Source: Crenothrix polyspora (GTDB lineage: Bacteria; Pseudomonadota; Gammaproteobacteria; Methylococcales; Methylomonadaceae). Taken from it: DNA of 19,531 nt. The position numbers were made by a program, and so were the translations under genes. The notes beneath the pieces were generated by a model, which searched no databases, was not told where the DNA came from, and saw only the letters and a program-made list of their open reading frames with translations. How positions within the stretch are numbered: position 1 is the first letter of the stretch; each line of letters begins with the position of its first letter. Location: contig CAMDOP010000025.1 in the NCBI GenBank assembly GCA_945903675.1, positions 1-19,531 on the forward strand. Direction: 5' to 3'. Below are positions 7,062 to 14,152 of this stretch, in pieces.

Positions 7062-7508
7062 ATGATATCTATAGCTGACATTCCCTCTGCAACCAATGCT
7101 ATTCGTGATGCCGTCACGCCGGTGTTTTTAATCACCGGCATAGGCTCTATTCTTGGCGTACTCACCAATCGCTTAGGCAGAGCGATTGATCGCTATCGGA
7201 AATTAACTGAACTCAAATATCAAGATCTTTCCTATAGCTCACTTCAAGAAATCAAAACCATTTCCAAACGCATACAGTGGATAAGACGAGCCGTTAGCTT
7301 ATGTACACTATCGATTTTGTGTGTTTGCCTTACCATCGCCTTCTTTTTTATAGCCGTAGAATTTAATATCGAATCACCAAGAGCTGTTGCGATTTTATTT
7401 ATCACCGCGATGCTAACCTTAACCTGTGGCTTATTGTGTTTCCTACGCGAGATTTCATTAGCCACTAATGAAACGTTTGATATTGATACTTTGATAAAAG
7501 CTGAATAG
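7062..7508 (+). CDS. DUF2721 family membrane protein
   Basis: A 148-aa integral inner-membrane protein of unknown function. The N-terminal motif, with TPVFLITGIGSILGVLTNRL around residues 19-38, is the hallmark of DUF2721. Three hydrophobic segments are visible: about 18-36, 77-101 and 106-128. Between the first two lies a basic, amphipathic stretch (RAIDRYRKL, then KRIQWIRR) that likely faces the cytoplasm. It begins 13 nt after the glk stop on the same strand, without an obvious Shine-Dalgarno, so it is probably the last gene of that operon, perhaps translationally coupled. The family has no established role that I know of, and the link to glucose metabolism is positional only. Confidence 0.8.
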   Translation: MISIADIPSATNAIRDAVTPVFLITGIGSILGVLTNRLGRAIDRYRKLTELKYQDLSYSSLQEIKTISKRIQWIRRAVSLCTLSILCVCLTIAFFFIAVEFNIESPRAVAILFITAMLTLTCGLLCFLREISLATNETFDIDTLIKAE

Positions 7509-7604
7509 GTCAACAAACTATTAACGTTTTCAAACGATCTACCCCAACCTTAATCAACACCTAGATTATTATTCACAAATGCGCCTAATATGTGCGCGGC
7601 CTAT

Positions 7605-7635
7605 CTAGTCACGCACTTATCTGGTGCGCGACTAG
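7605..7635 (+). terminator. Stem-loop ending the glk operon, with an alternative pairing
   Basis: CTAGTC (7605-7610) pairs with GACTAG (7630-7635) and CGCAC (7612-7616) with GTGCG (7624-7628), with one A/C mismatch between the two blocks and a 7-nt loop. A second GTGCG at 7592-7596 can pair with the same CGCAC, so two structures are mutually exclusive. It lies about 97 nt after the DUF2721 stop. No clean T-run follows. Confidence 0.45.
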
Positions 7636-7759
7636 CGCCTAAATTTCTTAATAAGAACTTACCCAATCACCTTATATTATTTTTCAACCCGCTAATATTT
7701 TGTGCTTAATAAGTATTTTTTACTTATCACTTAAAAATCAATTAAACACAATCAAGGCA

Positions 7760-7778
7760 TTCCAATTATTGATTGGAA
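7760..7778. promoter_or_regulatory. Inverted repeat in the leader region
   Basis: TTCCAAT and ATTGGAA, perfect 7-bp arms with a 5-nt spacer. Symmetry and spacing suit a dimeric DNA-binding protein; RNA hairpin formation is also possible. Confidence 0.35.
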
Positions 7779-7919
7779 CAAATGAATATCCACATCGGGA
7801 ACTTACTTTTAAAGTATACATAATCTGTATTTATATCTATTTATACGTAATTATACTTATATTCTTTAATGTTTTTCTTTGCTCTAATATCTTGGTGCAA
7901 CTTAAGCCCTATTAATCAT

Positions 7920-7942
7920 TAACTAGACGCCAAAACTAGTTA
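7920..7942. promoter_or_regulatory. Inverted repeat about 100 nt before the ATP-grasp start
   Basis: TAACTAG and CTAGTTA, perfect 7-bp arms with a 9-nt spacer. An operator for the cluster is possible; no adjoining promoter is clear. Confidence 0.35.
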
Positions 7943-7999
7943 TCACAACACCATCTAATCGTTATGGCATAGCTATTGCTTTTAACTTAATGTGAATAC

Positions 8000-8018
8000 A
8001 AAAAATATTTTAACGAAA
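8000..8018 (+). repeat. 19-nt direct repeat, copy 1 (leader)
   Basis: AAAAAATATTTTAACGAAA recurs exactly at 8058-8076, inside codons 7-13 of the ATP-grasp gene. The distance between copies is 58 nt. This copy sits in the untranslated leader 22 nt before the ATG. Confidence 0.7.
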
Positions 8019-8039
8019 GACTTTTTCATAAAATAAAAC

Positions 8040-9467
8040 ATGGATACGAAAACTTTAAAAAAATATTTTAACGAAATGTATGCCGACAATGGCGCTGTTC
8101 GCGAAATTTACGGGCGCTATGGACGCTGGTTAAAAGACTTGCCTGATGGCACCTTAGAGCGAAGAAATGCTGAAGCAGAACTATTATTCCGTCGACTAGG
8201 CATTACCTTTGCCGTTTACGGTGAAGCCGGTGAAGCAGAGCGCCTGATTCCATTTGATATAGTTCCTAGGATTTTCGGTGCCTCAGAATGGCAGCGTTTG
8301 GAACTGGGTCTTAAACAACGTGTGCGTGCACTTAATGCCTTTTTACATGATATTTATCACGATCAAGAGATCATCAAAGCCGGCATCATTAGCGCTCATC
8401 AAGTACTCAACAACGCACAATATCGCCCAGAAATGAAAGGCATTGATCTACCTAATCAGGTTTATGCGCATATTGCTGGAATTGATCTGGTACGGATTGC
8501 CGAAAACGATTTCTATGTCTTAGAAGACAATCTACGAACGCCTTCTGGAGTTTCTTACATGTTGGAAAACCGCAAAACCATGATGCGATTATTTCCAGAA
8601 CTGTTTGTCAAGCACGCCGTCGAGCCTGTCGAACACTATCCACAAATGTTACTTAACACGCTACGCGAAGGTGCTCCACCGAATGTTGCTTACCCCGTTA
8701 TTGTAGTCATGACACCCGGTTCTTATAACAGCGCTTATTTCGAACATGCTTACCTCGCCAGTCAAATGGGCGTAGAACTCGTCGAAGGTCAGGACTTATT
8801 TGTACACCAACAAAAAGTTTATATGCACACGACCGAAGGCCCACAACAAGTCCATGTTATTTACCGCCGAGTTGATGATGATTTTATCGATCCTCGCATA
8901 TTTCGTCCGGATTCGACATTGGGTGTTCCTGGCCTAATGGAGGCCTATTGTAGTGGTAATGTAGCCTTAGCTAATGGCGTAGGCACCGGCGTTGCCGATG
9001 ACAAATCAACTTATTTATTCGTACCTGAAATGATTCGTTTCTATCTAGGCGAAGCGCCCCTATTATCCAATGTACCGACTTGGCGCTTAAGTGAACCTGA
9101 AGATTTAAGTTATGTACTCGAACATTTACCAGAATTGGTCATTAAAGAAGTACAAGGTTCTGGAGGCTATGGCATGTTAGTCGGCCCTACCAGTTCTAAA
9201 GCTGAAATAGAGGCTTATAGATTACGGATTCTTGCAGAACCCGCTAAATTTATAGCTCAACCGACCTTAGCCTTATCTTCCTGCCCAACGCTAGTTGAAT
9301 CGGGTGTTGCTCCACGTCATGTCGATTTAAGACCTTTTGTTTTATCGGGTAAAGACGTGCGTATCGTACCTGGCGGATTAACCCGAGTGGCACTCACAGA
9401 AGGCTCATTGGTGGTTAACTCCTCACAGGGCGGCGGCACCAAAGACACATGGGTATTGGAGGATTAA
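8040..9467 (+). CDS. Circularly permuted type 2 ATP-grasp protein (COG2308-like)
   Basis: A 475-aa cytosolic ligase-fold protein in which the ATP-grasp order is permuted. Typical marks are NEMYADNGAVR at 11-21, AVYGEAGEAERLIPFD, LEDNLRTPSG at 161-170, VIYRRVDDDFIDP, the glycine-rich loop VIKEVQGSGGYGM at 367-379, RHVDLRPFVLSG, and the invariant end SSQGGGTKDTWVLED. By family it should couple ATP hydrolysis to carboxylate-amine ligation; the substrate is unknown. It is the first gene of a split ATP-grasp / alpha-E / transglutaminase set, and the next gene starts 1 nt after its stop. No Shine-Dalgarno is seen before ATG 8040, and the next in-frame ATG (8076, codon 13) is no better; I keep 8040 because relatives carry residues before the NEM motif. 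Confidence 0.92.
   Translation: MDTKTLKKYFNEMYADNGAVREIYGRYGRWLKDLPDGTLERRNAEAELLFRRLGITFAVYGEAGEAERLIPFDIVPRIFGASEWQRLELGLKQRVRALNAFLHDIYHDQEIIKAGIISAHQVLNNAQYRPEMKGIDLPNQVYAHIAGIDLVRIAENDFYVLEDNLRTPSGVSYMLENRKTMMRLFPELFVKHAVEPVEHYPQMLLNTLREGAPPNVAYPVIVVMTPGSYNSAYFEHAYLASQMGVELVEGQDLFVHQQKVYMHTTEGPQQVHVIYRRVDDDFIDPRIFRPDSTLGVPGLMEAYCSGNVALANGVGTGVADDKSTYLFVPEMIRFYLGEAPLLSNVPTWRLSEPEDLSYVLEHLPELVIKEVQGSGGYGMLVGPTSSKAEIEAYRLRILAEPAKFIAQPTLALSSCPTLVESGVAPRHVDLRPFVLSGKDVRIVPGGLTRVALTEGSLVVNSSQGGGTKDTWVLED
8058..8076 (+). repeat. 19-nt direct repeat, copy 2 (within the ATP-grasp gene)
   Basis: Exact copy of 8000-8018, encoding KKYFNE. A small duplication of the gene's 5' end would explain it. 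Confidence 0.7.
9458..9463 (+). promoter_or_regulatory. Strong ribosome-binding site inside the ATP-grasp 3' end
   Basis: GGAGGA overlaps the last codons of the ATP-grasp gene, with a 5-nt spacer to ATG 9469. This implies tight translational coupling to the alpha-E gene. Confidence 0.8.
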
Positions 9468-9468
9468 T

Positions 9469-10440
9469 ATGTTATCTCGCACCGCTGAAAACTTATTCTG
9501 GATGGCTCGCCATATCGAACGCGCCGAAAATACTGCACGAGTCCTCGATGTTGCGCACCGAACCTCGTTATTGCCACTAGATATTGATGGCACTCAAGCC
9601 TATTTATGGTATGCACCACTCAACATAACAGGGTGCGCGGATAGCTATGAAGTCAAATATGGCTTAGCCAAAGCTGATACGGTAAGCCATTATATGGCGA
9701 TAGATCCCGACAACCCTACCAGCATCTATAGCTGCCTTAAGCTTGCGAGAGAAAATGCCAGAACTGTACGCGGTGCTATTACCTCAGAAATGTGGGAGGT
9801 CATTAATGACACTTGGCTGGAGTTAAATCGCTTACCCAAACAAATGGATTATGAAAAGTTTCGTGATTTTTTCGACTGGGTAAAGAACCGCTCCCATTTA
9901 TTTCGTGGAGTAACCTTAGGTACTATTACTAAAGATATTGGGCTTAGTTTCATCAAACTAGGTACCTTTCTCGAACGTGCCGACAATACTGCACGTATTT
10001 TGGATGTTAAATATCACATATTATTGCCTAGCCTTAATCATGTGGGCGGTGCCGCTGATTATTACCAATGGGGCTCATTATTAAAATCTGTCAGTGCTTT
10101 TGAAGCTTACCAAAAAACCTATAGGGATGTTATTTCGCCTCAGCGCGTCAGCGAATTACTGATTTTTAGAGATGATATGCCTCGCTCACTACATGCCTGT
10201 ATGGATGAAGTAGAAGATGCTTTAAGAGCTATTAATGGACACTCAGGCAAAGAAGCTCAGCGCTTGGCTGGTGAACAACACGCTGCACTGCACTTTGGTC
10301 TTACACAAGATGCTTTTAGCGAAGGCCTACATGAGTTTCTCACTGACTTTCTAAAAAATACAGCTCTATTAAGTAGAGAAATTCGTGAAGCTTATTTATC
10401 ACGCCAAGATACTACATTGAATCGACAGCTCACGACTTAG
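9469..10440 (+). CDS. Alpha-E domain protein (COG2307-like)
   Basis: A 323-aa, largely helical protein of the alpha-E (DUF403) family. The start MLSRTAENLFWMARHIERAE is the family hallmark. A second copy of the helix motif, LERADNTARILD, appears near residue 170 and mirrors HIERAENTARVLD near 15-27, so the fold contains an internal repeat. These proteins almost always accompany the circularly permuted ATP-grasp ligase; a scaffold or substrate-carrying role has been proposed from genomic context, with no confirmed biochemistry known to me. It is translationally coupled to the ATP-grasp gene (1-nt gap). Its equivalent in the second cluster of this window is fused to the ligase. It is followed by a repeat-like hairpin before the large transglutaminase gene. 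Confidence 0.92.
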   Translation: MLSRTAENLFWMARHIERAENTARVLDVAHRTSLLPLDIDGTQAYLWYAPLNITGCADSYEVKYGLAKADTVSHYMAIDPDNPTSIYSCLKLARENARTVRGAITSEMWEVINDTWLELNRLPKQMDYEKFRDFFDWVKNRSHLFRGVTLGTITKDIGLSFIKLGTFLERADNTARILDVKYHILLPSLNHVGGAADYYQWGSLLKSVSAFEAYQKTYRDVISPQRVSELLIFRDDMPRSLHACMDEVEDALRAINGHSGKEAQRLAGEQHAALHFGLTQDAFSEGLHEFLTDFLKNTALLSREIREAYLSRQDTTLNRQLTT

Positions 10441-10457
10441 GTAAGACGTAATAATAA

Positions 10458-10513
10458 ACCCTCCACTTTTATAGGATGCGCTTCACTATCGTTCAGCACA
10501 CCCTATAGAGGGT
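10458..10513. repeat. Long imperfect hairpin, probably a dispersed intergenic repeat
   Basis: ACCCTC (10458-10463) pairs with GAGGGT (10508-10513) and TATAGG (10470-10475) with CCTATA (10502-10507), leaving a 6-nt bulge and a 26-nt apical region. The apical part (GCGCTTCACTATCGTTCAGC) resembles intergenic repeats I recall from several gammaproteobacterial genomes. It lies between the alpha-E and transglutaminase genes and could end or stabilise the upstream transcript; ATTTAATTTT follows the stem. Confidence 0.55.
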
Positions 10514-10572
10514 ATTTAATTTTAGATGTTAATCAACAACACTTTTAACATCAGGCCATTGGAAGAAAAATC

Positions 10573-13500
10573 ATGACCATACGCGTCGCTATTCGTCACA
10601 AAACAATCTACAGCTTCGATAGACCAGTATCGTTATCACCTCATGTGTTTCGATTACGTCCAGCCGTGCATAGCCGTACGCCTATCAAAGCTTATGCCTT
10701 GCGTATTGAACCGAAAAATCATTTTATTAATTGGCAACAAGACCCCTTTGGTAATCTTGTTGCCCGGGTAGTATTTCCTGATAAATGTCAAAAACTCAGC
10801 GTTGAAGTGGAAGTGATCGCTGATATGACTGTCATTAACCCTTTCGACTTTTTTGTTGAAGCCTATGCCGAAAACTATCCTTTTAACTACGATGAACTAA
10901 CACTTAAAGAGCTGCAGCCTTATTTAGAAATCACTGAAAACGGCCCATTATTAATAGAATGGATCAAAGCCTTAGATATTAGCAAACGTTCCATCAATGA
11001 TTTTATCGTCGACATTAATCGCCATATTTTTTCCACTATCGGCTATAACATCCGCATGGAAGTCGGTATACAAAGCTGTGAAGAATCCTTAGCTAAACGA
11101 ACAGGGTCCTGTAGAGATTCCGCTTGGTTGTTGGTACAAGTGCTACGTCATCTTGGACTCGCGGCGCGCTTTGTCTCAGGTTATCTGGTGCAACTGACCT
11201 CTGATATAAAATCATTAGATGGTCCATCAGGACCTGAGCAAGACTTTACTGACTTACATGCTTGGACAGAAGTCTATATCCCTGGCGCTGGCTGGATAGG
11301 CTTAGATCCTACCTCTGGTTTATTGACGGGGGAAGGTCATATTCCCTTAGCTTGCACACCCGATCCTGCGAGCGCCACACCCGTAACTGGTGGTACTGAC
11401 AAATGCAAAGTAGAATTTGAATTTTCCAATAGTGTCGATCGTTTGCATGAAGATCCTAGAGTCACCAAACCCTATACCGATGAACAGTGGTATCAGATTG
11501 ATGCTTTGGGGAAATTCGTCGATCAGCGTTTATCTGAAGATGACGTTCGACTCACTATGGGTGGAGAACCCACTTTTGTTTCAGTCGATGATATGGAAGG
11601 TGAGCAATGGAATACTGAAGCGGATGGCGAAAATAAACGTGAACTCGCGCAACAATTAACTTTACGTTTAAGAGATGCGTTTGCAAAAGGTGCCATGCTG
11701 CATTATGGTCAAGGCAAATGGTATCCTGGCGAGCCCTTACCTCGCTGGCAATATGGCATATTTTGGCGTAAAGACGGTACTGCGCTTTGGCGTAACCCTT
11801 CATTACTAGCTGATATTAATAAAGATTATGGGCACACCGTCAAACAAGCTCAAAAATTTATTCAGCAAATTAGTCAGCATATAGATATATCGACTCGCTA
11901 TATCCAAACAGCTTTTGAAGATAGCTTTTACTATCTATGGCAAGAAGGTACGCTGCCCGAAAATATTGATCCATTAACCTGTAATCTAAAAGATTCTATC
12001 GAACGTAAAACCTTAACAAAACTATTAGATGTCGGCTTAAATCAACCGACCGGTTTTGTTCTGCCCCTTAAATGGAACGCATTAGATTTATGCTGGAAAA
12101 GCGGCCCGTGGGATTTCCGTCGTGGCGCTTTGTTTTTAATTCCCGGCAATTCACCCATGGGCATGCGTCTACCCTTAGCCAGCTTACCTTGGGTTGCACC
12201 AGACAAACGAGACACATCAGAACCTCAAAGCCTATTTGAAGACCTACCTGAATTAGATGATTATTATGGCGAGGTCACTAGAAGCTATAGCCACTTGATT
12301 ACCAAAGCCAAAGAACATCCCGAAATTATTGAACAAGAAACCGGTGATACCGTCGCACAAGAAGTTGAAGTGCCGCATACCGCGCTATGCGTAGAAATTC
12401 GAGAAGGTCGCTTTTACATCTTTATGCCACCTTTAACTTCATTAGAACATTACCTTGAATTGATCGCGGCGATTGAAGCGACAGCCGAAAACTTAGCCAT
12501 GCCCGTGGTACTAGAAGGCTATGAGCCACCCCGTGATTATCGTATCGAACGCTTAATGGTAACGCCAGATCCCGGTGTTATTGAAGTCAATATACATCCG
12601 TCTAAAACCTGGCATGAGCTAGTTGAAAAAACCACGGTACTTTATGATCTGGCTCATCAAACCAGACTTGGTACCGAAAAGTTTATGCAAGATGGTCGCC
12701 ATACCGGAACTGGCGGCGGTAACCATATTACTATCGGCGCAGAAATGCCCACAGATAGCCCTCTATTACGCCGTCCTGATTTATTGCGCAGCTTGATTAC
12801 TTATTGGCAACATCATCCGGGGCTTTCTTATTTATTTTCGGGCATGTTTATTGGTCCCACCAGCCAAGCACCCCGTGTTGATGAAGGCCGTGACGAAAAG
12901 CTCTATGAACTCGAAATCGCTTTTCAACAAATGCCCGAAGGAGAAACGCCAGCGCCGTGGTTAGTCGATAGATTATTACGACATTTATTAACTGACATCA
13001 CTGGCAATACGCATCGCTCAGAGTTTTGTATTGATAAACTGTATTCTCCAGATAGTTCAACAGGAAGATTAGGTATACTCGAACTGCGCTCTTTTGAAAT
13101 GCCACCTCATGCTCAGATGTCCTTAGTACAGACCGTATTACTGCGCTCTCTGATTGCTTGGTTTTGGCGCGTACCTTATAAACATGATCTAGTTCGCTGG
13201 GGCACAGAATTACACGATCAATTTATGTTGCCGCACTATGTTCGCGAAGACATGAAACAAGTCACGCAAGACCTACAAAGAGCTGGCTTTGCCTTTGATA
13301 TGGAATGGTTAGATCCCTTTTTTGAATTTCGTTTTCCTCGTTATGGCAATACCCTGGTCGACGGCATTGATATGGAATTACGTTTCGCCATTGAACCTTG
13401 GCATGTGCTAGGGGAAGAAATGAGTAGTACTGGCACCGCTCGTTATGTGGATTCCTCGGTAGAGCGAATACAGGTATTAGTGACGGGTTTTAACCAAGCA

Positions 13501-13971
13501 CGTTATGTCATCTCCTGTAACGGTAGACGTTTACCTATGCGTAAAACCGCACGACACGGTGAATTTGTTGCTGGCGTCCGTTATCGTGCTTGGCAACCAC
13601 CGTCTGCCTTGCATCCCACCATCGCACCTCATGTGCCCTTAGTATTTGATGTTATTGATACTTGGAATGGACGCTCTGTGGGAGGTTGTACTTATTATGT
13701 CGCTCATCCGGGTGGCCGTAGTTATGAGGATTTTCCGGTCAATGATTATGCCGCAGAAACTCGACGCATGACTCGTTTCTGGGATTATAGTCATACACCG
13801 GGTGTTATCATTCGACCGCCTTTGGCCAGTAGTCAGGTTCCAGCTTCTGAGCACCCTTTACTGGCAACTTTTAGTGTGACTAATACAGCTCCCAGAGCCA
13901 TGTCACCACCTGCGGAAGAATTAAGTACAGAATATCCTTTTACACTGGACTTACGTCATCGCAGTCGTTAA
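10573..13971 (+). CDS. Transglutaminase-like / DUF2126 putative amidoligase fusion
   Basis: 1132 aa, apparently cytosolic. Residues 1 to about 95 are the beta-rich N-terminal domain that precedes bacterial transglutaminases (IRHKTIYSFDRPVSLSPH). The papain-like core follows with a complete triad: Cys180 in GSCRDSAW, His229 in LHAWTEVY, Asp245 in LDPTSG. From about residue 325 to the end is DUF2126, which Pfam describes as a putative amidoligase of glutamine-synthetase-like fold; its marks include LTMGGEPTFVSVDD, GTGGGNHITIGAEMP and the segment around RYVDSSVERIQVLV. One polypeptide may thus both form amide bonds and cut or transfer them. GGAAGA (10561-10566) lies 6 nt before the ATG. The 132-nt gap after the alpha-E gene contains a hairpin repeat, so co-transcription is likely but not certain. 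Confidence 0.9.
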   Translation: MTIRVAIRHKTIYSFDRPVSLSPHVFRLRPAVHSRTPIKAYALRIEPKNHFINWQQDPFGNLVARVVFPDKCQKLSVEVEVIADMTVINPFDFFVEAYAENYPFNYDELTLKELQPYLEITENGPLLIEWIKALDISKRSINDFIVDINRHIFSTIGYNIRMEVGIQSCEESLAKRTGSCRDSAWLLVQVLRHLGLAARFVSGYLVQLTSDIKSLDGPSGPEQDFTDLHAWTEVYIPGAGWIGLDPTSGLLTGEGHIPLACTPDPASATPVTGGTDKCKVEFEFSNSVDRLHEDPRVTKPYTDEQWYQIDALGKFVDQRLSEDDVRLTMGGEPTFVSVDDMEGEQWNTEADGENKRELAQQLTLRLRDAFAKGAMLHYGQGKWYPGEPLPRWQYGIFWRKDGTALWRNPSLLADINKDYGHTVKQAQKFIQQISQHIDISTRYIQTAFEDSFYYLWQEGTLPENIDPLTCNLKDSIERKTLTKLLDVGLNQPTGFVLPLKWNALDLCWKSGPWDFRRGALFLIPGNSPMGMRLPLASLPWVAPDKRDTSEPQSLFEDLPELDDYYGEVTRSYSHLITKAKEHPEIIEQETGDTVAQEVEVPHTALCVEIREGRFYIFMPPLTSLEHYLELIAAIEATAENLAMPVVLEGYEPPRDYRIERLMVTPDPGVIEVNIHPSKTWHELVEKTTVLYDLAHQTRLGTEKFMQDGRHTGTGGGNHITIGAEMPTDSPLLRRPDLLRSLITYWQHHPGLSYLFSGMFIGPTSQAPRVDEGRDEKLYELEIAFQQMPEGETPAPWLVDRLLRHLLTDITGNTHRSEFCIDKLYSPDSSTGRLGILELRSFEMPPHAQMSLVQTVLLRSLIAWFWRVPYKHDLVRWGTELHDQFMLPHYVREDMKQVTQDLQRAGFAFDMEWLDPFFEFRFPRYGNTLVDGIDMELRFAIEPWHVLGEEMSSTGTARYVDSSVERIQVLVTGFNQARYVISCNGRRLPMRKTARHGEFVAGVRYRAWQPPSALHPTIAPHVPLVFDVIDTWNGRSVGGCTYYVAHPGGRSYEDFPVNDYAAETRRMTRFWDYSHTPGVIIRPPLASSQVPASEHPLLATFSVTNTAPRAMSPPAEELSTEYPFTLDLRHRSR

Positions 13972-13978
13972 TTAATCG

Positions 13979-14011
13979 AGCTTACTGAGACAATAGGCCT
14001 ATCTCTAAGCT
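13979..14011 (+). terminator. Stem-loop after the transglutaminase-amidoligase gene
   Basis: AGCTTA (13979-13984) pairs with TAAGCT (14006-14011) and GAGA (13987-13990) with TCTC (14002-14005), with a CT bulge and an 11-nt loop holding AGGCCT. It begins 8 nt after the stop codon, where a terminator is expected. The run after the stem is A-rich, not T-rich, so it is not a textbook intrinsic terminator for the + strand. Confidence 0.5.
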
Positions 14012-14041
14012 AAAATGTACCATGATTTAGTACCCTTATTG

Positions 14042-14075
14042 CAATTGTGAGCGACGCCATACGTTCTCAGAGTTG
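14042..14075. promoter_or_regulatory. Imperfect dyad upstream of gltA
   Basis: CAATTGTGAG (14042-14051) faces CTCAGAGTTG (14066-14075): eight Watson-Crick pairs, one G-T and one G-G across a 14-nt spacer. It is 78 nt before the citrate synthase start, in the expected promoter region. No convincing -35/-10 pair was found. Confidence 0.25.
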
Positions 14076-14152
14076 GGTACACGACTAATAAACAATAACG
14101 TAATTGCATAACCTAAAAGAGAATACAACCATGATCCTGGAGATTTATACCT

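Larger units (their letters stand above)
7509..8039. other. 531-nt regulatory-looking gap before the ATP-grasp cluster
   Basis: No convincing gene. The left part has competing GC-rich stems (7592-7635) and a 13-bp AT palindrome (TTCTTA-A-TAAGAA, 7645-7657). The middle has an inverted repeat at 7760-7778, and the right has another at 7920-7942 and a 19-nt repeat copied into the following gene. The gap is strongly AT-rich from about 7640 onward. No sigma70 promoter with both boxes was convincing. Confidence 0.65.

Noticed and set aside
7244..7516. 90-codon reverse-strand frame over the DUF2721 gene
   Set aside because: Shadow of a clear membrane-protein gene on the + strand; no independent evidence.
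7579..7660. Phage attachment site or CRISPR-like repeats in the GCGCCTAA / GTGCGCG region
   Set aside because: Only two short copies, no integrase or cas gene, no regular spacing. RNA stem-loops explain the pattern better.
7700..7915. 71-codon open frame with a TTG start in the gap before the ATP-grasp gene
   Set aside because: AT-rich composition gives a run of Ile/Tyr/Phe/Leu residues that imitates a membrane segment. No Shine-Dalgarno, no recognisable family, and it covers an inverted repeat.
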